A DNA stretch of 44,607 bases from NCBI RefSeq assembly GCF_913773735.1, contig NZ_CAJYEB010000027.1, forward strand, positions 1-44,607, written 5' to 3'. Positions within the stretch are counted from its first letter, which is position 1. Every line of letters begins with the position of its first letter. This document shows, one piece after another, positions 21,659 through 33,701 of this stretch. The DNA comes from an uncultured Massilia sp. (GTDB lineage Bacteria > Pseudomonadota > Gammaproteobacteria > Burkholderiales > Burkholderiaceae_D). The translations under genes and the position numbers were made by a program. The notes below the pieces were generated by a model. That model saw only the letters and a program-made list of their open reading frames with translations, was not told where the DNA came from and made no database searches.

Positions 21659-23473
21659 TCAATCCCAGTAGTGCGTCCGTTCCTCCTCGGCCGTGCGGCG
21701 GTCGCGCGCGATCATCGCTTCGAGCTCCTCGCGCGCCTGCTTGGTCAGCGACACGAAGGTCTCGCGGTCCTTGTAGTACGGGTAGACGGCCTCCAGGCTC
21801 TGCTTGTTGTGGCGGCGGAAGCGGTTGGCCGCCTGGCGCGTGCGGTACGCGCTCTGGCCCAGGCCGTCGGAGAGGACGGTGCGGCCCAGCTTCAGCGCGG
21901 CCTCGTAGGTCTCGCGCTCGATCATCGTCACGCCGCGGTCCATCAGCTGGTAGTAGTGGGTGACGTTGCGGGCGCGCGCGAAGATCGGCAGGCCGGGGTG
22001 GTCGCGGCGCACCGCGTCGACCAGCGCCAGGCTGTCCTCGATGTCGTCGATCGCCACAACCACGGCGCGCGCCTTGGCGGCGCCGGCGGCGCGCAGCAGG
22101 TCGGGGCGGGTGGCGTCGCCGTAGAACACCTTGAAGCCGAAGTGGCGCAGCACCTCGATCTGGTCGGGGTCGTGGTCGAGCACCGTCAGGCGCACGTGGT
22201 TGGCGTGCAGGAAGCGGCCGACGATCTGGCCGAAGCGGCCGAAGCCGGCGATGATCACGTGGTCCTCGTTCGGCTCGATGGCGTCGGCTTTCTTCTTGCC
22301 GCCCTTGCGTTCGCGCTGGCGCCAGGCCTGGGTGCGGTCGTACAGCATCAGCGCCAGCGGCGTGACGACCATCGACAGCGCCACCACCACGACCAGGATC
22401 GAGGCGACGTCCGGCGAGAACACGCGCGCGGTGGCGGCCGCGCCGAACACGACGAAGGCGAATTCGCCGCCCTGCGACAGCAGCAGCGCGAACTGCAGGT
22501 GCTGGCCGCGGGCGATGCCGAACCCCCGGCTCAGCGCGTAGAGCAGGGCGATCTTGATGACCTGGAACGCGAGCACCAGGCCGAGGATCAGGCCCGGCTG
22601 GGCCAGGAACACGGCGAAGTCGACCGACATGCCGACGGCGATGAAGAACAGGCCGAGCAGCAGGCCCTTGAACGGTTCCAGGTCGGTTTCCAGCGCATGG
22701 CGGTATTCCGAGTCGGCCAGCAGCACGCCGGCCATGAAGGCGCCCAGCGCCATCGACACGCCGACCCACTGCATCAGCAGCGAGATGGCGATGACCATCA
22801 GCAGCGCGAACGCGGTGAAGATCTCGCGCGCGTCGGTCTTGGCGATGAAGCGCAGCAGGGGGCGCAGCAGGAAACGGCCGGCCACGATCAGGCCGGCCAG
22901 CACCACTACTACCTTGAGCACGGCCTGCCAGGCATTGCCGCCGCCGCCCGCTTCCTCCGGAATGCCGAGCAGCGGCACGATCGCGATCATCGGGATCGCC
23001 GCGATGTCCTGGAACAGCAGGATCGAGAAGCTGGCCTGGCCGGCCGGCGTGGCCATCAGGTTGCGCTCCTCCATCGAAGCCAGCGCGATGGCGGTGGACG
23101 ACAGTGACAGGCCCAGGCCGGCGATCAGGCCCACCTTCCAGTCGACGCCCAGCGCCAGCGCGGCGCCGAACAGGCCAGCGGCCACGCCCAGCACCTGCGC
23201 GCCGCCCCAGCCGAAGATGGGACGGCGCAGCGCCCACAGGCGACTCGGCTCCAGCTCGAGGCCGATCAGGAACAGCAGCAGCACCACGCCGAATTCGGCG
23301 AAGTGCAGCGCATCCTCGACCTCGCTGATCAGCCGGAAACCGTAGGGGCCGATCAGGATGCCGGCCAGCAGGTAGCCCAGCACGGCGCCCAGGCCGAAGC
23401 GCTTGGCGAAGGGCACGACCAGGACGGCCGCGCCCAGGTAGATCATGGCGTTGAAGAGCAGGTTGTGTTCCAT
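21659..23473 (-). CDS. kefC: Glutathione-regulated K+/H+ antiporter KefC/KefB
   Basis: ATG 23473 is chosen over 23479 because GGGGAGG then lies seven bases away rather than one. The 604-residue protein has the CPA2 antiporter domain with about twelve hydrophobic segments, including GLELEPSRLW and GLSLSSTAIALASM. The regulatory loop HALETDLEP (259-267) closely resembles the KefC loop of Escherichia coli, which contacts the glutathione-binding domain. The cytoplasmic RCK domain has its nucleotide motif GFGRFG at 410-415. It expels K+ and acidifies the cytoplasm when electrophile-glutathione adducts form. The partner gene kefF lies immediately upstream. Confidence 0.93.
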   Translation of the reverse strand: MEHNLLFNAMIYLGAAVLVVPFAKRFGLGAVLGYLLAGILIGPYGFRLISEVEDALHFAEFGVVLLLFLIGLELEPSRLWALRRPIFGWGGAQVLGVAAGLFGAALALGVDWKVGLIAGLGLSLSSTAIALASMEERNLMATPAGQASFSILLFQDIAAIPMIAIVPLLGIPEEAGGGGNAWQAVLKVVVVLAGLIVAGRFLLRPLLRFIAKTDAREIFTAFALLMVIAISLLMQWVGVSMALGAFMAGVLLADSEYRHALETDLEPFKGLLLGLFFIAVGMSVDFAVFLAQPGLILGLVLAFQVIKIALLYALSRGFGIARGQHLQFALLLSQGGEFAFVVFGAAATARVFSPDVASILVVVVALSMVVTPLALMLYDRTQAWRQRERKGGKKKADAIEPNEDHVIIAGFGRFGQIVGRFLHANHVRLTVLDHDPDQIEVLRHFGFKVFYGDATRPDLLRAAGAAKARAVVVAIDDIEDSLALVDAVRRDHPGLPIFARARNVTHYYQLMDRGVTMIERETYEAALKLGRTVLSDGLGQSAYRTRQAANRFRRHNKQSLEAVYPYYKDRETFVSLTKQAREELEAMIARDRRTAEEERTHYWD

Positions 23474-23475
23474 CC

Positions 23476-24051
23476 TCATGCCTCCCCGAGGTAGGGCGTG
23501 GCGGCGGCCAGCGCCATGCCGGCATACCCCGCCAGGCGCCGGCGGAATTCCGCCGCGTGGGCGTCGATGGCGGCGGCATCGGCGCGCGCGGCGCCGTGCA
23601 TGACCAGCGGCTCGATCCAGTCCATGCCGCACAGGGCCGCGGTCTGCTCGAATGGCGCCAGGAAGTCGGCGAACGGGCGGCCGTGCAGGCCGCCGGGGCG
23701 GTAGGCCTCGGGACCGCTGCCGGTCGTCGTCACCAGCCAGTAGCCCTTGCCGCGCAGCGCGCACTCGCCCTTGCCGTAGGCCCAGCCCGGCTGCAGCACG
23801 ACCTCCATCCATTCCTTCAGCATCGACGGCATGCCGTACCAGCGGAACGGATGCAGGAACACGACCAGGTGCGCGGCGGCCAGCAGCGCGTGCTCGGTTT
23901 CGCCGTCGATGTCGAAGTCGGGATAGAGTTCGTACAGGTCCTGCACGCGCACGCCGGGCACGGCGCGCGCTTCCTCCACGAGGCGGCGGTTGACTGGCGA
24001 GCGCTGCGGCGCTGGGTGCGCATAGATCACCAGGATGGAAGGTTCGCTCAT
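23476..24051 (-). CDS. kefF: KefF-like NAD(P)H oxidoreductase, Kef ancillary protein
   Basis: The product from ATG 24051 has 191 residues and a flavodoxin-like fold of the KefF/KefG/NQO type: ILVIYAHPAPQRSPVNRRL at the start for FMN binding, VFLHPFRWYGMPSMLKEW in the middle and TTTGSGPEAYRPGG for the flavin isoalloxazine site. It binds KefC and activates it, and may reduce quinones. Its stop overlaps the first ATG of kefC, so the two are translated together. The frame is open to 24108 but the extra residues are not conserved-looking. Confidence 0.88.
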   Translation of the reverse strand: MSEPSILVIYAHPAPQRSPVNRRLVEEARAVPGVRVQDLYELYPDFDIDGETEHALLAAAHLVVFLHPFRWYGMPSMLKEWMEVVLQPGWAYGKGECALRGKGYWLVTTTGSGPEAYRPGGLHGRPFADFLAPFEQTAALCGMDWIEPLVMHGAARADAAAIDAHAAEFRRRLAGYAGMALAAATPYLGEA

Positions 24052-24077
24052 TCGATTCTCTCGCATGTTTCTAACGC

Positions 24078-24098
24078 CCTGCCGGCTTGTCCGGCAGG
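24078..24098 (-). other. Perfect hairpin upstream of kefF
   Basis: CCTGCCGG (24078-24085) and CCGGCAGG (24091-24098) form an 8-bp stem with a 5-base loop, 27 bases upstream of the kefF start. It could be a structure in the kefF leader or an operator. No T-tract follows on either strand, so it is not a classical terminator. Confidence 0.4.
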
Positions 24099-24260
24099 CA
24101 ACTTGCACTTATAGCATAGATCGCCGCACGGCGACGGCGGCGAGTTTCTTCGGACCAATGCCACGCCCGACATGTCCTACATGGTCGCCGGGCGCATGCC
24201 GATTGCCGCCGTCCGCCATCCCGCTATGATGATTCCATGGAATCACGACAGGAGGATACG

Positions 24261-24626
24261 ATGGCAGACGACAACAAGCAGCAGGGCCGCACCTATGAAC
24301 AAGTGACGAAGGATGGCGCCAGCTCCGCGGGCACGCTGGGCGCGGGCGGCACCGGCGACGTCGGCCGCATGTCGGGCGAGCGCGCCGCTAATCGCGATGG
24401 CCGCGACGGCGGCGGCATCGACACCCCGTCCGACCCGGGCGGCAACCGCCAGTCCGGCCGCACCGACGACCTGCTGTCCGACGGCTCGCAGCGCGACCGC
24501 GGCGACGGCTATGTCGGCGGCGAGGCCGGCGAACTGCAGACCGGCATGGGTGGCATCGGCAGCCTGAGCACCGGCAATGCCGGCAGCCGGCAGTCGGCGG
24601 ACGACGGCGCGCGCAAGCGCGACTGA
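24261..24626 (+). CDS. Hypothetical disordered hydrophilic protein
   Basis: The start at ATG 24261 follows AGGAGG with five bases between. The 121-residue product is very rich in Gly, Asp, Arg, Ser and Gln, has no cysteine, no hydrophobic segment and almost no aromatic residue, so it should be intrinsically disordered. Its composition is like hydrophilins and other desiccation or osmotic-stress proteins. No family was recognised. It stands alone between the divergent kef operon and the convergent bkd operon. Confidence 0.75.
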   Translation: MADDNKQQGRTYEQVTKDGASSAGTLGAGGTGDVGRMSGERAANRDGRDGGGIDTPSDPGGNRQSGRTDDLLSDGSQRDRGDGYVGGEAGELQTGMGGIGSLSTGNAGSRQSADDGARKRD

Positions 24627-24727
24627 GGCGGCGGCCGGCCGCAGCGTGTGCGGCCGCGCCGGCGCGACTGGACGATCCTCCAGGGATCGGGGGCGCATCC
24701 CGCGGCACCACGGCGGGCGATGCGCGG

Positions 24728-24765
24728 AGCGGGCGGACGGGCCGGGGACGGCGCGTCCGCCCGCT
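24728..24765. terminator. Strong hairpin between convergent transcripts
   Basis: AGCGGGCGGACG (24728-24739) pairs perfectly with CGTCCGCCCGCT (24754-24765) across a 14-base loop. It lies 100 bases after the hydrophilic-protein stop and 255 bases after lpdA on the other strand. There is no T-tract, so termination by this stem alone is uncertain. Confidence 0.45.
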
Positions 24766-24954
24766 CTTGCGTGGGGCCGTGGTGCGTCCTTGGCGGGCCG
24801 GGTAGCGGGCGGGCAGGGGTTGAGTGGCGGGCCGGTAGCCGGCCGGCGATAGGCCGGCCTTCGGGCCGGACGGCATGGCCTGTCAGGGCCACGCCGCCCC
24901 GGCACAGGCTCCGCGGACGACATCGTGCAGATCGGCCGCACCGCCAGCCGTCGC

Positions 24955-24976
24955 GTCCCGGCCTACGCCGGTACGA
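24955..24976. repeat. Diverged copy of the GC-rich intergenic repeat
   Basis: GTCCCGGCCTACGCCGGTACGA has the CCGGCCT-n-CGCCGG core shared with the arms at 6030-6113, but with more changes. It is in a non-coding convergent gap, as the other copies are in gaps. Confidence 0.4.
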
Positions 24977-25019
24977 AGGCGATACTGCAGGCGCGACGAT
25001 GGCGCCGTTCCCGCGGTCT

Positions 25020-26420
<1,401 letters not shown>

Positions 26421-26423
26421 CGC

Positions 26424-27824
26424 TTACTCCACGAACAGGATCGCCGGGCTTTCCAGGTAGCCCCGGATCGCCTGGATGAACTCGGCCGCCACCATGCCGT
26501 CGATGACGCGGTGGTCGAACGAGGACGACAGGTTCATCAGCTTGCGCGCCACCATGCCGCCATTGCGCACCACGGGCCGTTCGACGATGCGGTTGACCCC
26601 GACGATGGCCACCTCCGGATGGTTGATCACCGGCGTGCTGACGATGCCGCCCAGCGCGCCCAGGCTGGTGATCGTGATGGTCGAGCCGGACAGCTCGTCG
26701 CGCGCGCACTTGCCGGTGCGCGCCGCCTCGGCCAGGCGCGCGATCTCGGCGGCGCTGGCCCACGGGTCGCGCGCCTCGGCGTGGCGCACCACGGGCACCA
26801 TCAGGCCGGCGTCGGTCTGGGTGGCGATGCCGATGTGGACCGGCTGGTAGCGGGTGACGACGTTCGCCGCGTCGTCGTAGCGCGCGTTCACCTCGGGGAA
26901 GCGGCGCACGGCCAGCACGACGGCGCGCATCAGCAGCGGCAGCAGGGTGATGCGGCCGCGCTCCTCGCCGTAGCGCGCGTTCAGCTGGGCGCGCAGGGCC
27001 TCGATCTCGGTCACGTCGACCTCCTCGACGTAGGTGAAGTGCGGGATCTGGCGCTTGGCCAGCTGCATCTTCTCGGCGATCTTGCGGCGCAGGCCGATCA
27101 GCGGCGCGGCCTCTTCGCCCTCGCGTTCGGCGTAGCGGCCATCCCCATGCCCATGCCCGTGCCCGCGCGGCGCGGCGCCGCGCCCGGCGAGATGGGCATC
27201 GAGGTCGGCGTGCGTGACGCGCCCGGCCGGGCCGCTGCCGGCCACGTACTGCAGTTCGATGCCCAGGTCCCAGGCACGCTTGCGCACGGCGGGGGCGGCC
27301 AGGGGCCTGTCCCCGGCGGCGCGGCCGGTGGGTTGCGTGGGTTGCCCGGTCCGGGCCGCGGGGCGCGCCTGTGGCGTCTGCGGCGCCTGCGGCGCCGGCG
27401 CCGCATGGGCGACGCTGGCGGCGGCCTGCGCGACGCGCGCCGGTTCCGGGACGAAGCCGTGGGCGACGTCCGGCGCTTCGTCGGCGGCCGCGGCGGCCTG
27501 CCCGTCCGCGGGCGCGTCCGCTGCGGTGGCCACCGCAGGGGCCTGCTGGCTTGCCCTGGCGCCGGCGGCGACGTTGCCCGCGCCCTCGACCTCGAGCCGG
27601 ATCAGTTCCGCGCCCACGGCCAGCGACTCGCCGATGCCGCCGCCCAGGCCGAGCACGGTGCCGTGCACCGGCGACGGGATCTCGACGGTGGCCTTGTCGG
27701 TCATGACGTCGGCCAGCACCTGGTCTTCCTTGACGCTGTCGCCCGGCTGCACGCGCCAGGCGACCACTTCCACTTCCGCGATACCCTCGCCCAGGTCGGG
27801 CATCTTGATGACGTAGTGCCCCAT
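26424..27824 (-). CDS. bkdB: Branched-chain 2-oxoacid dehydrogenase E2, acyltransferase
   Basis: ATG 27824 follows GGAGGG. The 466-residue protein has one lipoyl domain with lipoyl lysine K44 in MTDKATVEIP, a long Ala/Pro-rich linker of about 90 residues, a peripheral-subunit-binding domain (AVRKRAWDLGIEL to DLDAHL), a short His-Gly repeat, and the acyltransferase domain with the active site DHRVIDG. It forms the core of the complex and moves the acyl group to CoA. The start, KMPDLGEGIAEVEVVAW, is of the BkdB type rather than the pyruvate E2 type. The linker is longer than in the roughly 420-residue Pseudomonas protein. Confidence 0.92.
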   Translation of the reverse strand: MGHYVIKMPDLGEGIAEVEVVAWRVQPGDSVKEDQVLADVMTDKATVEIPSPVHGTVLGLGGGIGESLAVGAELIRLEVEGAGNVAAGARASQQAPAVATAADAPADGQAAAAADEAPDVAHGFVPEPARVAQAAASVAHAAPAPQAPQTPQARPAARTGQPTQPTGRAAGDRPLAAPAVRKRAWDLGIELQYVAGSGPAGRVTHADLDAHLAGRGAAPRGHGHGHGDGRYAEREGEEAAPLIGLRRKIAEKMQLAKRQIPHFTYVEEVDVTEIEALRAQLNARYGEERGRITLLPLLMRAVVLAVRRFPEVNARYDDAANVVTRYQPVHIGIATQTDAGLMVPVVRHAEARDPWASAAEIARLAEAARTGKCARDELSGSTITITSLGALGGIVSTPVINHPEVAIVGVNRIVERPVVRNGGMVARKLMNLSSSFDHRVIDGMVAAEFIQAIRGYLESPAILFVE

Positions 27825-27826
27825 CT

Positions 27827-28900
27827 TCAACCCTCCATCGCGCGCTTGAATGCCGCCCCGACCCGGTCCGGGCCGGGGAAATACGCCCATTCCTGGGCGT
27901 GCGGATACGGCGTGTCCCAGCCGGCCACGCGCTCGATCGGCGCTTCCAGCTCGTAGAAACAGTGCTCCTGCACCAGGGCCGCCAGCTCGGCGCCGAAGCC
28001 GCTGGTGCGCGTCGCCTCGTGCACGATCACGCAGCGCCCGGTCTTCTTCACCGATGCGACCACGGTGTCGAGGTCCAGCGGCCACAGCGTGCGCAGGTCG
28101 ACGATCTCGGCGTCGACGCCGGTCTCGCGCGCCGCCGCCTCCGCCACCCAGACCATGGTGCCGTAGGCGAGCACCGTCAGGTCGCTGCCGGGGCGGAACA
28201 CCGCCGCCTTGTCCAGCGGGACCGTGTAGTGCCCCTCCGGCACCTCGCCCAGCGGGTGCTTGGACCAGGACACGACCGGGCGGTCGTGGTGGCCGTCGAA
28301 CGGGCCGTTGTACAGGCGCTTGGGTTCCAGGAAGATCACCGGGTCGTCGTTCTCGATCGCGGCGATCAGGAGGCCCTTGGCGTCGTAGGGATTCGACGGC
28401 ATCACCGTGCGCAGGCCGCACACGTGGGTGAAGAAGGCTTCCGGGCTCTGGCTGTGGGTCTGGCCGCCGTAGATGCCGCCGCCGCAGGGCATGCGGATGG
28501 TCAGCGGCGCGGTGAAGTCGCCGGCCGAGCGGTAGCGCAGGCGCGCCGCCTCGGACACGATCTGGTCGGTGGCCGGATAGAAATAGTCGGCGAACTGGAT
28601 CTCGACCACCGGCCGCAGGCCGTAGGCGGCCATGCCGACGGCGGTGCCGACGATGCCGCCTTCCGAGATCGGCGCGTCGAACACGCGCTGCTTGCCGTAG
28701 CGAGCCTGCAGGCCGTCGGTGACGCGGAACACGCCGCCGAAATAGCCGACGTCCTGGCCGTACACCACCACGTCGTCGTCGCGCCCCAGCATCACGTCCA
28801 TGGCCGAGCGCAGCGCCTGGATCATGGTCATCGGCGCCGTCTTCCTGTCGTCCGCGGCGCGCGCGGCGTCCGCGGCCGTGGTCTTGTCGATATCGCGCAT
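27827..28900 (-). CDS. bkdA2: Branched-chain 2-oxoacid dehydrogenase E1 beta subunit
   Basis: The frame can start at GTG 28903 or at the next codon ATG 28900; both lie within reach of GGGAG upstream, and ATG is preferred. The product of about 357 residues is the transketolase-type beta subunit, with VYGQDVGYFGGVF, RVFDAPISEGGIVG and the long GGGIYGGQTHSQSPEAFF segment typical of branched-chain E1 beta. It pairs with E1 alpha to make the thiamine-diphosphate site for decarboxylating 2-oxo acids from valine, leucine and isoleucine. Gaps to both neighbours are at most a few bases. Confidence 0.93.
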   Translation of the reverse strand: MRDIDKTTAADAARAADDRKTAPMTMIQALRSAMDVMLGRDDDVVVYGQDVGYFGGVFRVTDGLQARYGKQRVFDAPISEGGIVGTAVGMAAYGLRPVVEIQFADYFYPATDQIVSEAARLRYRSAGDFTAPLTIRMPCGGGIYGGQTHSQSPEAFFTHVCGLRTVMPSNPYDAKGLLIAAIENDDPVIFLEPKRLYNGPFDGHHDRPVVSWSKHPLGEVPEGHYTVPLDKAAVFRPGSDLTVLAYGTMVWVAEAAARETGVDAEIVDLRTLWPLDLDTVVASVKKTGRCVIVHEATRTSGFGAELAALVQEHCFYELEAPIERVAGWDTPYPHAQEWAYFPGPDRVGAAFKRAMEG

Positions 28901-28904
28901 CACC

Positions 28905-30497
<1,593 letters not shown>

Positions 30498-33400
30498 ATG
30501 TTGACACAGGGTGCAGCTCCCGCCGTGACCTTTGGCGCCGCCGGCGAACTCGGTGAACTGGCGGACCGCCACGATTGGGGCGCGACCGCCGTCGGTCCGG
30601 TCGACCGCTGGGCCCCGGCGATGCGCGCGGCGGTCGACCTGGTGCTGCGCTCGCCGGTGCCGATGGTGACCATGTGGGGCATGGACGGCATCATGATCTA
30701 CAACGCCGGGTATGCCCGCATCGCCGGCGCGCGCCACCCGCGCAGCTTCGGCGGCCGGGTGCGCGAGGAATGGCCCGAGGTCGCCGAATTCAACGACAGC
30801 GTGCTGCGCGCGGTGCTGGCCGGCGGGACGCGCGTGTTCCAGGACCAGGAATTCACGCTGCAGCGCAACGGCGACCCGGAGCAGGCGTGGTTCGACCTCG
30901 ATTACTCGCCCATCGTCGGCGCCGACGGCGTCCCGCTGGGCGTGCTGGCCGTGGTCGTCGAGACGACCGGCAAGGTGCGCGCCGAGCGCCGCGCCAGCGG
31001 CGAGCATGCGCGCCTGCAGGCGATGTTCGAACAGGCGCCGGGCTTCATGGCGCTGCTGACCGGGCCGGACCACGTGTTCGGCTCCGCCAATGCGGCCTAT
31101 GTGCAGCTGGTGGGCGGGCGCGACGTGGTCGGCAGGCCGCTGCGCGAGGCCTTGCCCGAGGCCGTGCCGCAGGGCTTCGTCGAGGTGCTCGACCGGGTCT
31201 ACCGCAGCGGCGCCGCGCACATGGCCACGGCGCATCCGACCTGGCTGGCCGGCGCCGACGCCGTGCGCCGCCTGCATTACCTGGACTATGTGTACCAGCC
31301 GCTGCGCGGCGAGGACGGCGCCGTGTTCGGCGTGTTCGTGCAGGGCAGCGACGTCACCGAGCGCGTGGTGGCCGAAGCGGGGCTGCGCGAGAGCGAGGCC
31401 AAGTTCCGTACCTTCGCGCAGGCGATGCCGCACCAGGTGTGGACCGCCTGCGCCGACGGCAAGCTGGACTGGTTCAACGACCACGTCTACGTGTACAGCG
31501 GCCTGGGGCTGGCCGAACTGGCCGGCATCGGCTGGACTGCCATCGTGCATCCGGACGACCGGGCCGGCGCCGAGACCGGCTGGGCCATCGCGATCGCCTC
31601 GGGCGCGCCCTACCAGGTGGAGTTCCGCCTGCGCGGGCAGGACGGCCGCTATCGCTGGCACCTGGCGCGCGCGGTCGCGCTGCGCGGCGAGGACGGCGAG
31701 GTGGTGCGCTGGATCGGCACCAATACCGACATCGAGGACCAGAAGGTGACGGCCGAGCGCCTGGGCACGCTGAATGCCGACCTCGAGGCCCAGGTCGCCC
31801 GGCGCACGCGCGAGCGCGACCGCATGTGGCGCCTGTCGCGCGACATCATGCTGGTGGCGCGGTTCGACGGCACGGTCGATGCGGTCAGCCCGGCGTTCGG
31901 CTCGCTGCTGGGCTGGTCCGAGCACGACATCGTCGGCAAGAACTTCCTGAACCTGGTGCATCCGGACGACCAGGCGGCGACGGCCATGCAGATGGCGTCG
32001 CTGAGCGAAGGCCACTACGTCTACAAGTTCGAGAACCGCTACCGCCGCAAGGACGGCAGCTGGTGCCTGCTGTCGTGGACGGCGTCGCCCGACGCCGGCG
32101 GCATCCACGCGATCGGGCGCGACATCACGGTGGACCGCGAACAGGCCGAGCAGATCCGCCGCACCGAGCTGGCGCTGCAGCAGTCGCAGAAGATGGAGAC
32201 CATCGGCAAGCTGACGGGCGGCGTGGCGCACGACTTCAACAACCTGCTGCAGATCATTTCGGGCAACCTGCAGCTGCTCGAGATGAGTTCCGGCAGCGAC
32301 GACGTGCCGCGCTGGATCGGCAATGCGCGCCTGGCGGTCGAGAAGGGCGCCAAGCTGGCCAGCTACCTGCTGGCGTTCGGCCGGCGCCAGCCGCTGGAGC
32401 CGCGCGTGGTCAAGGTCGGGCGCGTCGTGACGGGCATGGAAGACATGCTGCGCCGCGCGCTGGGCGAGGAGATCGAGGTCGAGCTGGTGATTTCCGGTGG
32501 CCTGTGGAACACGGCGATCGACGTGGCGCAGGTCGAGAACGCCGTGCTGAACCTGGCGATCAATGCGCGCGACGCGATGGACGGCGCCGGCAAGCTGACC
32601 ATCGAGGCCCACAACGCCGTGCTGGACGACCTGTATTGCCGCAGCCATGCCGACGTGGCGCCGGGCCAGTACGTGATGCTGGCCGTGACCGACACCGGCA
32701 CGGGGATGGCGCCGGAGGTGCTGCGCCAGGCCTTCGAGCCGTTCTTCTCGACCAAGGAAGAAGGCAAGGGCACCGGCCTGGGCCTGTCGATGGTGTACGG
32801 CTTCGTCAAGCAGTCCGGCGGCCACGTCAAGATCTACAGCGAGCCGGGCCAGGGCACCACGGTCAAGATCTACCTGCCGCGCACCACGGCGGCCGAGGAC
32901 GCGCTGGCGCCGGTGGAGCCGCAGCAGAGCGCGGTCGGCGGCAGCGAGACCATCCTGGTGGCCGAGGACGACGAGGCGGTGCGCACGACGGTGGTGGAGA
33001 TGCTGACGGAACTCGGCTACCGCGTGCTCAAGGCGGCCGACGCCGCCAGCGCGCTGGCCGTGGTGGAATCGGGCGTGCCGATCGACGTGCTGTTTACCGA
33101 CGTGGTCATGCCCGGCACGCTGCGCAGCCCGGAACTGGCGCGCATGGCGCGCGAGCGCCTGCCCAACCTGGCCGTGCTGTTCACCTCGGGCTACACGGAG
33201 AATTCGATCGTGCACGGCGGCCGCCTCGATCCGGGCGTGGAGCTGCTGGGCAAGCCCTACACCCGCGAGAGCCTGGCGCGGCGCATCCGCCAGGTGCTGG
33301 CGAACCAGCGCAACCGCGCCCACGCGCCGGCGCCCGCCGCGGCCATCCCGGCGCCGGGCGACGGCCGCCTGCGCATCGTGCTGGTGGAGGACGAGGACGA

Positions 33401-33701
33401 GATCCGCGACAGCACCGCGGCGCTGCTGCGCCACCTGGGCCACGAGGTGCTGGAGGCCGTGGACGCCGAGCAGGCCGTCAAGCTGATCGCCGAGACGCCC
33501 GACGTGCTGATCGCCGACGTCCAGCTGCCCGGCATGTCCGGCGACCTGCTGGCCGCCCAGGCCCGGACCATGGCGCCAGGGATCCGCATCGTGTTCGCAA
33601 CCGGCAAGGGCGAGGTCAACAACTGGCCGGATGCCGTGGTCTTGCGCAAGCCCTACAACCTGCAGTCGCTGGTCGAGGTGCTGGGATCGGCCCCCGCCTG
33701 A
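30498..33701 (+). CDS. Hybrid sensor histidine kinase, PAS-HisKA-HATPase-REC-REC
   Basis: The 1067-residue protein has no signal peptide or transmembrane segment, so it is cytoplasmic. The first 560 residues hold several PAS-type sensor domains, at least two with clear PAS/PAC endings (GVFVQGSDVTER, RWIGTNTDIEDQK, HAIGRDITVDREQ). The kinase core follows with phosphoacceptor H578 in GGVAHDFNNLLQ, then N, G1 and G2 boxes (NARDAMDGAG, DTGTGMAPE, GKGTGLGLSM). Two receiver domains end it, with phosphoacceptors D868 (LFTDVVMPG) and D1007 (LIADVQLPGM). No output regulator is adjacent. The signal is unknown; the start has only a weak ribosome site. Confidence 0.93.
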   Translation: MLTQGAAPAVTFGAAGELGELADRHDWGATAVGPVDRWAPAMRAAVDLVLRSPVPMVTMWGMDGIMIYNAGYARIAGARHPRSFGGRVREEWPEVAEFNDSVLRAVLAGGTRVFQDQEFTLQRNGDPEQAWFDLDYSPIVGADGVPLGVLAVVVETTGKVRAERRASGEHARLQAMFEQAPGFMALLTGPDHVFGSANAAYVQLVGGRDVVGRPLREALPEAVPQGFVEVLDRVYRSGAAHMATAHPTWLAGADAVRRLHYLDYVYQPLRGEDGAVFGVFVQGSDVTERVVAEAGLRESEAKFRTFAQAMPHQVWTACADGKLDWFNDHVYVYSGLGLAELAGIGWTAIVHPDDRAGAETGWAIAIASGAPYQVEFRLRGQDGRYRWHLARAVALRGEDGEVVRWIGTNTDIEDQKVTAERLGTLNADLEAQVARRTRERDRMWRLSRDIMLVARFDGTVDAVSPAFGSLLGWSEHDIVGKNFLNLVHPDDQAATAMQMASLSEGHYVYKFENRYRRKDGSWCLLSWTASPDAGGIHAIGRDITVDREQAEQIRRTELALQQSQKMETIGKLTGGVAHDFNNLLQIISGNLQLLEMSSGSDDVPRWIGNARLAVEKGAKLASYLLAFGRRQPLEPRVVKVGRVVTGMEDMLRRALGEEIEVELVISGGLWNTAIDVAQVENAVLNLAINARDAMDGAGKLTIEAHNAVLDDLYCRSHADVAPGQYVMLAVTDTGTGMAPEVLRQAFEPFFSTKEEGKGTGLGLSMVYGFVKQSGGHVKIYSEPGQGTTVKIYLPRTTAAEDALAPVEPQQSAVGGSETILVAEDDEAVRTTVVEMLTELGYRVLKAADAASALAVVESGVPIDVLFTDVVMPGTLRSPELARMARERLPNLAVLFTSGYTENSIVHGGRLDPGVELLGKPYTRESLARRIRQVLANQRNRAHAPAPAAAIPAPGDGRLRIVLVEDEDEIRDSTAALLRHLGHEVLEAVDAEQAVKLIAETPDVLIADVQLPGMSGDLLAAQARTMAPGIRIVFATGKGEVNNWPDAVVLRKPYNLQSLVEVLGSAPA

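Larger units (their letters stand above)
24627..25019. other. Convergent intergenic stretch with hairpins
   Basis: No supported gene lies between the hydrophilic-protein gene and the convergent lpdA. The stretch is extremely GC-rich and holds several inverted repeats: the 12-bp-arm hairpin at 24728-24765, a 6-bp stem closed by a TTCG tetraloop at 24852-24867, and a diverged repeat copy at 24955-24976. These fit a two-way transcript-ending zone. Reading frames through it on the plus strand are antisense shadows of the bkd genes. Confidence 0.6.
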
